Origin: Paenibacillus sp. Soil750
Lineage (GTDB): Bacteria > Bacillota > Bacilli > Paenibacillales > NBRC-103111
Length of the DNA stretch: 64,000 nucleotides
NCBI RefSeq assembly: GCF_001428045.1
Contig: NZ_LMSD01000042.1
Span: 335,891 to 399,890 of the forward strand
Direction of reading: 5' to 3'
Shown: piece after piece, positions 45,742 to 54,318 of the stretch
How positions within the stretch are numbered: the first letter of the stretch is position 1
Layout of the letters: each line of letters begins with the position of its first letter
Translations under genes and position numbers: made by a program
Notes under the pieces: model-generated
What the model was told of the DNA's origin: nothing
Database searches by the model: none
The model's input: the letters and a program-made list of their open reading frames with translations, nothing else

Positions 45742-46603
45742 GATAACTGCGATTGGGCGTCAATTTAACCGTAGTTCATCGGGTTCGTATGACCGTCATG
45801 CTCGTGTGCAGCGAAGTCTGGCAGACCGTCTTGTTCAATCTCTCAAAGGGTGGGTGGACGATAGTTACACAGAGGGACTCGACCTCCTTGAAATCGGCTG
45901 CGGCACGGGTGCACTGACTGAAATTTTGCTGAAGGAGTGGTCGTCATTCGTATCTATTACTGCACTAGACATCGCACCTGAGATGATCAAAGTGGCAGAA
46001 CAGCGAGTCCTATCCAGTGCCGTATACGATTCGGGGTCCTACCAAAGCTCATCCGCTCGCTTGCAATTTCTTGAAGCTGATGTTGAGGTGTGGGCGATAG
46101 ATGCTCCTTCTGCCTCGTTTGATCTCATCGTCTCGAATGCCTGCTTTCAATGGCTGAGTAATCAAGTGCACACGCTTGGTCATCTTCGGCGGCTGCTTCG
46201 TCCTGGTGGAATGCTGGTGTTCACTACCTTCGGACCCCATACATTCCATGAACTGCACAAGTCATTTCATGAAGTTTATCGAGCTAGCGGTTTAGAGCCG
46301 CAGAGGCATGGCTTATCCTTTCAATCGACGGATCAGTGGAAGGAATGGCTTACTGAGGTTGGGTTTTCTAGCATCCAATATGAGCGTGAGGTTCGAAAGG
46401 AAACCTATCCTACCGTAAGAGATTTCCTCTTTTCGGTAAAAGGAATGGGAGCTAGCTCATCAGAAGCTGTTGCTTTGCCTGGCATCAGTACGAGAGACTT
46501 GTTCGCTAAGATGTATCAGGAATACGAGGCTAAGTTTGGCATACAGGAAGGTGTCATTGCTAGTTACGATCTTCTTATTTTTCATGCATCAACTGAAGGT
46601 TAG
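45731..46603 (+). CDS. bioC: Malonyl-ACP O-methyltransferase
   Basis: A 290-residue SAM-dependent methyltransferase. The motif I LLEIGCGTGALTEILL and DLIVSNACFQWLSNQ (motif IV) are those of BioC. FNRSSSGSYDRHARVQ near the start is the BioC hallmark. It methylates malonyl-ACP so that fatty-acid synthesis can build a pimeloyl chain. It overlaps the BioH-like gene by 11 bp and is the last gene of the operon, followed by terminators. Confidence 0.93.
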   Translation: MSSRITAIGRQFNRSSSGSYDRHARVQRSLADRLVQSLKGWVDDSYTEGLDLLEIGCGTGALTEILLKEWSSFVSITALDIAPEMIKVAEQRVLSSAVYDSGSYQSSSARLQFLEADVEVWAIDAPSASFDLIVSNACFQWLSNQVHTLGHLRRLLRPGGMLVFTTFGPHTFHELHKSFHEVYRASGLEPQRHGLSFQSTDQWKEWLTEVGFSSIQYEREVRKETYPTVRDFLFSVKGMGASSSEAVALPGISTRDLFAKMYQEYEAKFGIQEGVIASYDLLIFHASTEG

Positions 46604-46609
46604 ACAAGG

Positions 46610-46637
46610 AAAAGGGTTGCCGCAGCAACCCTTTTTT
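46610..46637 (+). terminator. Primary terminator of the biotin operon
   Basis: AAAAGGGTTGC/GCAACCCTTTT, exact 11-bp stem with CGCA loop, followed by TT. It lies 7 bp after the bioC stop. Confidence 0.95.
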
Positions 46638-46689
46638 CGACTATCCTACCTCCCAAGGTGCCGGGTTCCTCCGAGATAGTCGATTTTTT
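46637..46689 (+). terminator. Second terminator-like hairpin with T6
   Basis: TCGACTATC (46637-46645) pairs with GATAGTCGA (46675-46683), followed by six T. A 22-bp direct repeat beginning TTTTTTCGACTATC occurs at 46632-46653 and 46684-46705, which allows an alternative hairpin ATAGTCGA/TCGACTAT. Confidence 0.6.
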
Positions 46690-46798
46690 CGACTATCCTA
46701 CCTCCACAGGGAGAGCAGAAGTCGAAGAGTAGAAGAGAAAGAGGTTGGAACCTTGTCTCAGCCCCTTTTCAAGCACCAAAGTTTGAACTACACCAAGA

Positions 46799-46822
46799 CC
46801 TGAGGCAGAGCCTCAGGTTTTT
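46799..46822 (+). terminator. Third terminator, convergent with thiC
   Basis: CCTGAGGC/GCCTCAGG exact stem with a 3-nt loop, followed by TTTTT on the plus strand. It lies 13 bp from the thiC stop (46835) but its T-run points the other way. Confidence 0.75.
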
Positions 46823-46834
46823 CTATACCATTAC

Positions 46835-48610
46835 TTACGTATATAGGGCGTGGCCCGCTTTCTTAAACTCCTCGGACTTTTCACTCATCCCTTTTTCAAT
46901 GGCTTGAGCTTCCTCAAGACCCTGTTGTTTGGCGAAGTCTCGGATATCTTGCGAAATCCGCATGGAGCAGAATTTAGGACCACACATCGAACAAAAATGA
47001 GCGACCTTGGCACCTTCTGCAGGAAGTGTCTCATCATGGTATTCAATGGCTCTTTCCGGATCTAAGGATAAGTTGAATTGATCATGCCAACGGAATTCAA
47101 AACGTGCCTTGGATAAAGCATTATCGCGGTCCATGGCACCTTTGTGTCCTTTGGCTAAATCAGCGGCATGAGCAGCAATTTTATAAGTGATAACCCCTTC
47201 ACGAACATCGTTTTTATTGGGCAAGCCCAGATGCTCTTTAGGCGTTACATAACAGAGCATGGCAGTACCAAACCAGCCAATCATCGCTGCTCCAATAGCA
47301 GAAGTGATATGGTCATAGCCTGGCGCAATATCCGTAGTCAACGGACCTAAGGTATAAAATGGAGCTTCGTCACAGATTTCAAGTTGTTTATCCATATTTT
47401 CTTTGATTAAATGCATGGGTACGTGACCAGGACCTTCTACCATGACTTGTACATCATGTTTCCAAGCGATTTTGGTGAGTTCACCTAATGTTTCAAGTTC
47501 TGCAAACTGGGCTTCATCATTCGCATCTGCAATGGATCCTGGGCGTAAACCGTCCCCTAATGAGAAGGATACATCATAGGTTTTCATGATTTCACAAATC
47601 TCTTCAAAATGTGTATACAGAAAATTTTCCTGATGGTGGGCGAGACACCATGCTGCCATAATGGATCCACCACGTGAAACAATACCTGTCACTCGTTTGG
47701 CCGTAAGAGGAACATAGCGCAGCAGAACACCAGCATGAATTGTAAAGTAATCGACACCTTGCTCAGCTTGTTCAATAAGCGTGTCCCGGTACACTTCCCA
47801 CGTCAAATCTTCCGCTTTTCCATTCACTTTCTCTAGTGCTTGATAAATAGGCACAGTACCAATAGGAACAGGGGAATTGCGAATAATCCATTCCCGGGTG
47901 GTATGAATGTTTTTACCTGTAGAAAGATCCATAATATTATCAGCGCCCCAGCGAGTAGCCCATCTCATTTTTTCCACTTCTTCTTCAATGGAAGACGAGA
48001 CAGCTGAGTTCCCAATATTCGCGTTGATCTTAACGAGAAAGTTTCGTCCAATAATCATAGGCTCACTTTCAGGGTGATTAATATTTGCAGGGATAATCGC
48101 TCTGCCACGAGCGACCTCGTCTTTCACAAATTCCGGAGATACATTTTCGCGAATCGCGATATATTCCATTTCGGACGTGATGATACCTTGCCGTGCATAA
48201 TGCATCTGGGTTACATTACGACCTGTCTTCGCTCTCATTGGGTGACGATGTAAGCCTGGAAAAACTTCAGTAACGTTCTCTTCCTTGGTATATCCGTTAT
48301 CTTCCGGTTTTATCGTTCTTCCTTCATACATTTCAACATCGCCGCGTTCTATAATCCAATTCAAACGATTTGGCGCAATACCTGTACGAATATCGGTTTG
48401 GATTTCCTCATCTGTGTAAGCACCACTCGTGTCGTATACACGTACAGGGGCGTTTTCCTGCTCTCCGTAAGCCCCAGTAGTAGGACTCAATTTGATTTCA
48501 CGCATGGGGACCCTGATGTCCTTTCGTGAGCCCTCGATATAAACTTTTTTGCTTCCCGGAAAAGCGGATGTTGATGATGTGACCTTTTCATTACTAGTTT
48601 CCATTGACAT
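46835..48610 (-). CDS. thiC: Phosphomethylpyrimidine synthase
   Basis: A 591-residue radical-SAM-type enzyme that makes HMP-phosphate from AIR for thiamin. Landmarks: MRAKTGRNVTQMHYARQGI, MRWATRWGADNIMDLSTGK, SRGGSIMAAWCLAHHQENFL and SLGDGLRPGSIADANDEAQ. The C-terminal cluster motif is CSMCGPKFC. AGGAGG lies 8 bp before ATG 48610. It is monocistronic and controlled by the TPP riboswitch just upstream, with its own terminator element. Length matches ThiC of Firmicutes. Confidence 0.97.
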   Translation of the reverse strand: MSMETSNEKVTSSTSAFPGSKKVYIEGSRKDIRVPMREIKLSPTTGAYGEQENAPVRVYDTSGAYTDEEIQTDIRTGIAPNRLNWIIERGDVEMYEGRTIKPEDNGYTKEENVTEVFPGLHRHPMRAKTGRNVTQMHYARQGIITSEMEYIAIRENVSPEFVKDEVARGRAIIPANINHPESEPMIIGRNFLVKINANIGNSAVSSSIEEEVEKMRWATRWGADNIMDLSTGKNIHTTREWIIRNSPVPIGTVPIYQALEKVNGKAEDLTWEVYRDTLIEQAEQGVDYFTIHAGVLLRYVPLTAKRVTGIVSRGGSIMAAWCLAHHQENFLYTHFEEICEIMKTYDVSFSLGDGLRPGSIADANDEAQFAELETLGELTKIAWKHDVQVMVEGPGHVPMHLIKENMDKQLEICDEAPFYTLGPLTTDIAPGYDHITSAIGAAMIGWFGTAMLCYVTPKEHLGLPNKNDVREGVITYKIAAHAADLAKGHKGAMDRDNALSKARFEFRWHDQFNLSLDPERAIEYHDETLPAEGAKVAHFCSMCGPKFCSMRISQDIRDFAKQQGLEEAQAIEKGMSEKSEEFKKAGHALYT

Positions 48611-48661
48611 TTGCCTTGCCTCCTATAGTTGATTTTGATCAAGCGGAGGGTTCATGCTGCG

Positions 48662-48695
48662 AAAAAAAGACCGCATCTATAAATAGAGGCGGTCT
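48662..48695 (-). terminator. Riboswitch-associated terminator upstream of thiC
   Basis: AGACCGC/GCGGTCT with inner TCTAT/ATAGA stem, followed on the minus strand by seven T. It lies between the TPP aptamer and thiC, so it is the expression platform for premature termination. Confidence 0.9.
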
Positions 48696-48719
48696 CTTGG
48701 TATACAAAGAGATCTTGTG

Positions 48720-48802
48720 TTCCTCCGCTGGCATTATCCAGATCAGGTTTAACGGTCGATAGTTATAACTATCCTCTCAGCCTGGTCTCACCAAGCTCCC
48801 GT
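48720..48802 (-). ncRNA. TPP riboswitch aptamer (THI element)
   Basis: On the minus strand the conserved blocks appear in order: ACGGGAGC, GCTGAGAGGA, ACCTGATCTGGATAATGCC and AGCGGAGGAA. These match the thiamin-pyrophosphate aptamer with its CUGAGA and CUGAUCUGG..AAUGCCAGCG cores. TPP binding would favour the following terminator and shut off thiC. Confidence 0.97.
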
Positions 48803-48822
48803 GATTATGCACTTAGGTATTT

Positions 48823-48851
48823 AATCTACACTTTAATTCCAAACATTGCAA
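48823..48851 (-). promoter_or_regulatory. Sigma-A promoter of thiC
   Basis: On the minus strand TTGCAA (48851-48846), 17-bp spacer, TAGATT (48828-48823), giving a start about 15-20 nt upstream of the aptamer. Confidence 0.6.
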
Positions 48852-48930
48852 TAGTCCGGCAAAATCTAATTCATGCGGGCCATTCATCGACGACACCCTG
48901 CTGCTCTCCCTGTCCCCCGCCAAAAACCAA

Positions 48931-48968
48931 AAGCCTCCAAATGAGAATTACATCTCATTCAGAGGCTT
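48931..48968 (-). terminator. Terminator of the GH-A glycosidase gene
   Basis: AAGCCTC/GAGGCTT outer and AAATGAGA/TCTCATT inner arms, followed on the minus strand by TTTTGGTTTTT. It lies 27 bp after the stop at 48995. Confidence 0.85.
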
Positions 48969-48994
48969 CTTCAATTAGCTTACCCGCTAATCGT

Positions 48995-51900
48995 CTACTG
49001 CTTCACCTCAACCTGCACCTGCTCAGGTCGATACACTGCCAACAACTCGCCGACAGAATTCACGGCGAACATCACCGTACGTTCGGCTTCCAGTTCGAAC
49101 GCATAGCTCAGGCCCGTTGCCGGATCCGTCACTTCGATCTGCGTGTCCACGCTGAACTCCGAGACGAAGATGAACAACGAACCGCTATCAAAGCTGAGCT
49201 TCCGCCCATACACGCCCGGCAACTGCCCGCCTTTCACCCACGTTAGTTCCGCATCCACACCAGCTGACTTCATCGCATACGCGTACAGCTTCTCGAGTAC
49301 ATCACCGCGCTCACCAAGCTCCACTGGGAGTGGACACCAGATGAGCTGCCCTTTGCCCAGCTCATAACTGCGAACAACGCCATGCTGCGAATTCCATTTT
49401 CCATCATCGGATAGTGGTACCTCTTTATTCAATTCAGCGATCCGTGCACCTCCGAAGGACACAGGAACCATCTCACCGTCCAGCACCATCGCCTCCTCGC
49501 GGACAATGTTGCCCAGCACTGTTTCACCTACAATATCCGTCAACCGAGCGACAGGTGCCCAGTACTCATTCAAACCAAGCGGCCCTGTAAACAGCAGCGT
49601 TCCGCCATTCTCACGGACATGCGTCGTCAATTTCTCCAGCGCGGCATCACTGAAGTTATGCGCACTTGGCACAATAATTAACTTCGGTTGATCCGACGTC
49701 AATACCTCAAGATGATACTCGCTCAACCCGCGGAACGGTACGTTCATCCCATAAGCTAAAGTGCGAGTCAGCTTCGCTGTTGCATCACCGGCTACTTTGC
49801 GCGTGGAAAAGTCATTCGAATACGGGAACACAGCCACGACATCCTCTAATTTGCGGCCAACGAAGAGATCACGAATCTCTCCCATGAATGCACCGAAATC
49901 GTAGGAAACATCTGCTTCCGGTTTCTCCGTCCCATCTGCTCGCAGCGCACCAATATGCGACTCATTGATATTATTCATATAGAAGTTAATATTCCATATC
50001 CACTGAACAGCACCCGCTCCACCTGTCGAGAAGGCATAGGCATATTTGCGTTCCAAAATATTACGCAACTCATACTCCGAACGCTTCGCACGGCCATCTG
50101 CCGTCTCTACATACATAATGCCTGTTTCTTGAATCAAACTCGGCTTCGTCGGCGCCTTGGAGAAAATGCCATCCCACACCAACTGATCCATCAACCACCA
50201 CGTATGCACCGTCGTATAATCCACAGCTTCTGCATAAAAGAATGGCGATGGCCGCTGCGCGCCCAATCCCTCATCCTGTCCCACAGTCGCCAACTGTGCG
50301 GGGTTGATACTGCGAATTGTCGCGATCAATTCCTTCGCCCAGCGATTGTGCATGTCCATGGTGAATAGGGTATAGTCCAGCCAAGGGGAACCTTTTTTCT
50401 CCACCGTTTCCGTCGTGCTCATGTTCACTTCAGAAGGATCCAACAAGCGGACACTAGCAAAGCTCGGCAGTTCCGCAGGAGACATATTCCAACGCTCTTG
50501 CAGCTTGCGAATATCCCCATGACGCTCCTCCAACCAAGCGACATACGCCTCATGCTCGAAAGCATCATGCGCCGACTGTGGCCCCGCAAAAGGCTTACTC
50601 GGATTGAACATCGACGGCTCATTGATCAGATCCCAATGCACATTCGTCGTTTCCTTATGTCTGGACACCACCGAAGAGATAAATCGTTTCTGCGCCTCCA
50701 CGCTGCGCGGATCCAAGTATGGATTCACGCCTTCCCACAGCTCTGGTGTAAAAGAGAAGAAATTAAATGTGACTTCGATCCCATGTCTTTTGCAAGTCAA
50801 AATAAAAGCATCAATGCTGCGCAGCACTTCCTCATACGGATGTCCGTCTACGAACATGATTTGACGCCAAGCTGACCACACCCCAGTACGAAGCAGGTTG
50901 ATGCCCGCTTTAACCATTTGCGCAATATCGCGATCCCACACGGAAACGTTTGGCAAGAACAAAAACTTCCTCGCCACATCGCTCGTCATATACGTCATCC
51001 CAACGATCGGGAGCGGACGTCCGTCCTTCCAGAAGTAGTCGCGATCACAAGAGATCGGCGTCCCTTCGCGCAGCAACTCGGCGTCATATCCCCAGAAGCC
51101 TTGGTTAAACGTGCGCGTTTCCCCCGTATTCGCTACCGCCTTACAAACCGCTGTATAATAACCCGCTTCAATATCAACAGGAATATTTACCTTTTTAAAA
51201 GAGAGCTCGCGTGACGCATTCATCATGAATTCCGTCGTCCAGATCGGTGTTGTTGCACCGTCTTTCGATACTTGGACATGGAATGTCCAAGACGTATTCT
51301 CCGACGCAGTACCTGTACGATTCGCAAGTGTTTGCAATTGAACCGTCAAAGCTGCGCGGTCGCCCGGATCATAACAAGCGTAGTTCGGCTTGAACCATAT
51401 TTCCGTAACGCCTCGCTTCGTATATGCGGATAACTCACCTACTAGTGAAGCTCCCCCGTTACCCCAAAAAGTTTCATCCGTGACCACATTGGCGAAAATC
51501 CACCGGCCCCCTGCGAATGCCCCCTTCGTATTCTCAAGAAGCACGATCGGCGCAGCCACCTCGCGTCCTTCCTTCGATATCCCCTTTAACAATGGCGTGA
51601 AATGCGCATCCATCGGACCACTAGAACCTATTTGACCTGGATGATCATCGGTACGTGTCACATGCAGCGCGAATCCAACCGTCGGTTGAATGGCGAACAG
51701 ATTTTCTTTGCCTGCTAGCAACGGTAACTCGGCATTCGCGGTATAGCTGACAATAGGTGCGTCGTCTACGGAAAGGATCTCATGAATTTGAAGCTGCTGA
51801 TGGTAGGCTGTCTGCTCGATTTCCAGCTCCCAGCCCTCTGAGCCTAGGTAAGCCGGTACTCGAAAAGGTGCGCTGCCCAGATGTACGAATCCTTTGCCCT

Positions 51901-52114
51901 TACGCGCATGAGTCAAAATTGCATGCCAAGCTGACTTCGGAAAGTAACGTCCGTGAAGATGGATAAAGTTATCTGCCCCCTGCTGCAGCGCCGCTTCTAG
52001 CCCCTCCGCTCCTACCACTCTTCCTATTTCTCCAAGCTGTGCAACAGCCTTGTCATCGGGTCGAATTCCTTCATATGGAAATGTGGGATCGTAAAATATG
52101 ATCGTTGTAAGCAT
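48995..52114 (-). CDS. Intracellular clan GH-A glycosidase (beta-galactosidase-like)
   Basis: A 1039-residue protein without a signal peptide. The middle third is a (beta/alpha)8 barrel with WDLINEPSMFNP (acid/base Glu499) and SLIQETGIMYV (nucleophile Glu663), the clan GH-A pair. MVKAGINLLRTGVWSAWRQ is the typical early barrel strand. The C-terminal part (about 780-930) looks like a beta-galactosidase trimerisation/glutamine-amidotransferase-like fold (LIIVPSAHNFSD, GGTLLFTGPLG). The N-terminal 350 residues resemble a similar glutaminase-like/beta-sandwich lead. The exact GH family (2, 5, 42 or related) cannot be fixed. It is divergent from a LacI regulator, so it acts on an imported oligosaccharide. 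GGAGG precedes the ATG. Confidence 0.82.
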   Translation of the reverse strand: MLTTIIFYDPTFPYEGIRPDDKAVAQLGEIGRVVGAEGLEAALQQGADNFIHLHGRYFPKSAWHAILTHARKGKGFVHLGSAPFRVPAYLGSEGWELEIEQTAYHQQLQIHEILSVDDAPIVSYTANAELPLLAGKENLFAIQPTVGFALHVTRTDDHPGQIGSSGPMDAHFTPLLKGISKEGREVAAPIVLLENTKGAFAGGRWIFANVVTDETFWGNGGASLVGELSAYTKRGVTEIWFKPNYACYDPGDRAALTVQLQTLANRTGTASENTSWTFHVQVSKDGATTPIWTTEFMMNASRELSFKKVNIPVDIEAGYYTAVCKAVANTGETRTFNQGFWGYDAELLREGTPISCDRDYFWKDGRPLPIVGMTYMTSDVARKFLFLPNVSVWDRDIAQMVKAGINLLRTGVWSAWRQIMFVDGHPYEEVLRSIDAFILTCKRHGIEVTFNFFSFTPELWEGVNPYLDPRSVEAQKRFISSVVSRHKETTNVHWDLINEPSMFNPSKPFAGPQSAHDAFEHEAYVAWLEERHGDIRKLQERWNMSPAELPSFASVRLLDPSEVNMSTTETVEKKGSPWLDYTLFTMDMHNRWAKELIATIRSINPAQLATVGQDEGLGAQRPSPFFYAEAVDYTTVHTWWLMDQLVWDGIFSKAPTKPSLIQETGIMYVETADGRAKRSEYELRNILERKYAYAFSTGGAGAVQWIWNINFYMNNINESHIGALRADGTEKPEADVSYDFGAFMGEIRDLFVGRKLEDVVAVFPYSNDFSTRKVAGDATAKLTRTLAYGMNVPFRGLSEYHLEVLTSDQPKLIIVPSAHNFSDAALEKLTTHVRENGGTLLFTGPLGLNEYWAPVARLTDIVGETVLGNIVREEAMVLDGEMVPVSFGGARIAELNKEVPLSDDGKWNSQHGVVRSYELGKGQLIWCPLPVELGERGDVLEKLYAYAMKSAGVDAELTWVKGGQLPGVYGRKLSFDSGSLFIFVSEFSVDTQIEVTDPATGLSYAFELEAERTVMFAVNSVGELLAVYRPEQVQVEVKQ

Positions 52115-52174
52115 GCTTCATCCTCCAAATCGATGTGTGGGTTCAATCGTCAATTCATATGCATTTTGTTATTT

Positions 52175-52189
52175 TTGTTAGGCTAACAA
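52175..52189. promoter_or_regulatory. Palindromic operator candidate TTGTTAG-G-CTAACAA
   Basis: A perfect 7-1-7 dyad between the divergent glycosidase and LacI genes. A half site TTGTTAG recurs at 52304-52310. The symmetric placement suggests the LacI regulator's binding site. Confidence 0.55.
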
Positions 52190-52270
52190 CTCGTAATTAT
52201 GAACATAATTTACTCACTTTCTGAGTTGCGGTCAATCTTTTTTTGTATAACTCCATTATATAAACGCACA

Positions 52271-52299
52271 TTGACAATATCCGCCTGATCAGGAACAAT
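52271..52299 (+). promoter_or_regulatory. Promoter candidate of the LacI gene
   Basis: TTGACA (52271-52276) and a 17-bp spacer before AACAAT (52294-52299). The spacer contains the palindrome CCTGATCAGG (52284-52293), possibly an autoregulatory site. The -10 is weak. Confidence 0.45.
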
Positions 52300-52358
52300 A
52301 GATTTGTTAGGTTCGATTCGAAAAATTAACGTATGTATAACATTGAAGGATGTCACTC

Positions 52359-53429
52359 ATGAGCCCAAAAGTTTCCATGCAGCAAATTGCTGACCGACTA
52401 GGTATGTCCAAATATACGGTTTCTCAAGCACTATCTGGTAAATCAGGCGTCAGTGAAGAGAACCGTCTTCGTATTCAGGAGACTGCGAAAGCGATGGGAT
52501 ATACCCTCAAGCAGAAGCACCCACAACGCACGCCAACTCATCATCAATCTATCAGCCATGTCATTGGAGATACACACGCCAAAACTGAAATCACTCCCTA
52601 TATCTTGGTGTGGATTCAGTCTACCTATTTAGAGGACAACCCTTTTTGGGGAAAGGTTCTCACCGGTATTGCCGCAGCCAGCAAAGAGTTGGGCTTTGAG
52701 CATCTCATCGTTCCTATCGCACCTCATCATCAACTGGGATTGCAAATGCCTTCCTATCTCGATCCGTCGCATTGCATAGGGCAGCTGCTAGCAGGCACCT
52801 TTCCTGCTCAGTCTGTTATTTCATTGAAACAGAGTGGGATTCCACTCGTCCTCATTGACCATCATGAACCGCTCATCGAAGTCGATTGTGTGCTCAATAA
52901 TAATTTGGATGCTGGCAAAATGGCCTGTCAACGCCTGCTCTCCGCTGGCGCGAAGCGTGTTATTTTCATCGGAGATGATCAATTCGCCGTAAGCTTCAAA
53001 GAGCGATGGTGGGGCTGTCGCATGGCCCTCGAAGATATGGCTGGACCCGCTGAGCACTACCATTTGAAGAAATGGCAAATTGCCTATTCCGGTCCTCACA
53101 TGCTTCACCAATTGGAGCGCAAAGTCGCGGCATTGACGCCGGAAACCATGCCCGATGGGTTTGTTTGCGCCAATGACCACCTCGCGCTAGCGTTGTTGCC
53201 GATCCTGAAGCGTCATGGCCTCGATGTGCCTAGTCAAGTTAAAGTCATCGGGTTGGACAATATTGAAGCAGCCGCTTATGCGACTCCTGCGCTAAGTACA
53301 ATTGAGCTCGGGAAAGAAGCCCTTGGTATTCGAGCTGTAGAAACACTGCTGTACCGACTGCAGCATCAGGGGAGACAGGTGGAGAAAGTGGTGTTATCTT
53401 CTCGTTTTATTGCGCGGGATTCTGGTTAA
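52359..53429 (+). CDS. LacI-family transcriptional regulator
   Basis: A 356-residue repressor-type protein. The HTH is SMQQIADRLGMSKYTVSQALSG with hinge following. The periplasmic-binding-like effector domain contains ILVWIQSTYL, GTFPAQSVISLKQSGIPLVLIDHH, GAKRVIFIGDDQFAVSF and QVKVIGLDNIEAAAYATPALSTIEL. ATG 52359 has AAGGA 8 bp upstream; the ATG at 52350 touches it and is rejected. It is divergent from the glycosidase gene (244-bp gap), which is its likely target. Confidence 0.92.
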   Translation: MSPKVSMQQIADRLGMSKYTVSQALSGKSGVSEENRLRIQETAKAMGYTLKQKHPQRTPTHHQSISHVIGDTHAKTEITPYILVWIQSTYLEDNPFWGKVLTGIAAASKELGFEHLIVPIAPHHQLGLQMPSYLDPSHCIGQLLAGTFPAQSVISLKQSGIPLVLIDHHEPLIEVDCVLNNNLDAGKMACQRLLSAGAKRVIFIGDDQFAVSFKERWWGCRMALEDMAGPAEHYHLKKWQIAYSGPHMLHQLERKVAALTPETMPDGFVCANDHLALALLPILKRHGLDVPSQVKVIGLDNIEAAAYATPALSTIELGKEALGIRAVETLLYRLQHQGRQVEKVVLSSRFIARDSG

Positions 53430-53433
53430 TTTA

Positions 53434-53481
53434 AGAACAGTGAATAAGCACGCCTAATAAGGCGTGCTTATTCACTGTTCT
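53434..53481 (+). terminator. Long hairpin terminator after the LacI gene
   Basis: A 21-bp perfect stem beginning AGAACAGTGAATAAGCACGC, with a short A/T loop. It lies directly after the stop. No long T-run follows, so it may also serve the convergent gene ending at 53522. Confidence 0.75.
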
Positions 53482-53521
53482 GCGTTCTAGCATAAAGAAA
53501 TCTAAAACTAACTAAGTTCGT

Positions 53522-53749
53522 TTAAACACTTGATGCGTAACTATCAAGTGATAATGGTTTTCTGCAATCCATACAGTAATCAATGCTTTGTAGCATTCCT
53601 GAATATTCAACATTGTCTAGGGTAATTTTGTTCTCGTGGAGACAAACTTCCTGTAAGTGCTTGTTTAGTTCATCTTGTATCTTATATAACAAAGATATTT
53701 CATCCGATATCGTTTGAATTTCGGTTTTCAATTGAGAGTAAGTTTTCAT
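53522..53749 (-). CDS. Small hypothetical protein with Cys motif
   Basis: A 75-residue protein. The first 35 residues are a heptad-like helix (TYSQLKTEIQTISDEISLLY). Then follow VCLHENKITL and DYCMDCRKPLSL, i.e. C-x-H and C-x2-C that could bind one zinc or form a thiol pair. An AGGAAGGG lies about 11 bp before the ATG. I do not recognise the family. It stands alone between a LacI gene and a membrane-protein gene. Confidence 0.55.
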   Translation of the reverse strand: MKTYSQLKTEIQTISDEISLLYKIQDELNKHLQEVCLHENKITLDNVEYSGMLQSIDYCMDCRKPLSLDSYASSV

Positions 53750-53875
53750 AATTCAACATTCCCTTCCTTTATTAAGAATATTTATATTCTTTATAACGCA
53801 CATTCAATGAAAATGTTGGAGAATCTTGTAAATCGTTTCATGTAGATTTTTGTCGCCACCTGGAATTACACAAAT

Positions 53876-53924
53876 AAAGCGTACAGCACACTCATCATGA
53901 ACATGAGCAGCTATACGCTTTTTT
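53876..53924 (-). terminator. Terminator near the end of the small membrane-protein gene
   Basis: AAAGCGTA/TACGCTTT arms with an inner CTCAT/ATGAG stem. There is T6 on the plus side and a weaker T-run on the minus side. It follows the stop at 53933. Confidence 0.75.
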
Positions 53925-53932
53925 CCAACTAC

Positions 53933-54241
53933 CTATTTAGATAAATAACTTAACCCTATAGAAATGAGCATACCCGCAAGTGCAATCCAAAATAAATAAG
54001 AACGCCCGATGCGTTTCAGACTTTTATCTTGTCGATCCATAACGGATTTCTTTCGACTGCTGCTCGTCTGCGTTTCTCCCTCAAGTTCATTGGTCACCTG
54101 CGATTTCCAATTCACGAATTGAAAGCCAATCCCGCTAACGACAACAGCTACCATCATCAAAATTAAAGAACCCATAAATACCTTGTCCGCAATGGACGCC
54201 ATGCTGCATTCGACCTCACTATCTGCCTGTAGTTTACTCAT
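53933..54241 (-). CDS. Small hypothetical membrane protein
   Basis: A 102-residue protein with two membrane helices (about 20-42 and 80-100) and a charged loop between them containing TSSSRKKSVMDRQDKSLKR. The start has only a weak ribosome site. No family is recognised. It faces a strong terminator. Its function is unknown, and it is not obviously linked to the peroxiredoxin operon 77 bp upstream. Confidence 0.5.
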   Translation of the reverse strand: MSKLQADSEVECSMASIADKVFMGSLILMMVAVVVSGIGFQFVNWKSQVTNELEGETQTSSSRKKSVMDRQDKSLKRIGRSYLFWIALAGMLISIGLSYLSK

Positions 54242-54318
54242 TATACTTCAAATGGGGATACGAATACGAGTAGGGGAAAAAGCCCCAACCGACAAGATGT
54301 CGATTAGGGCTCTTTGGT

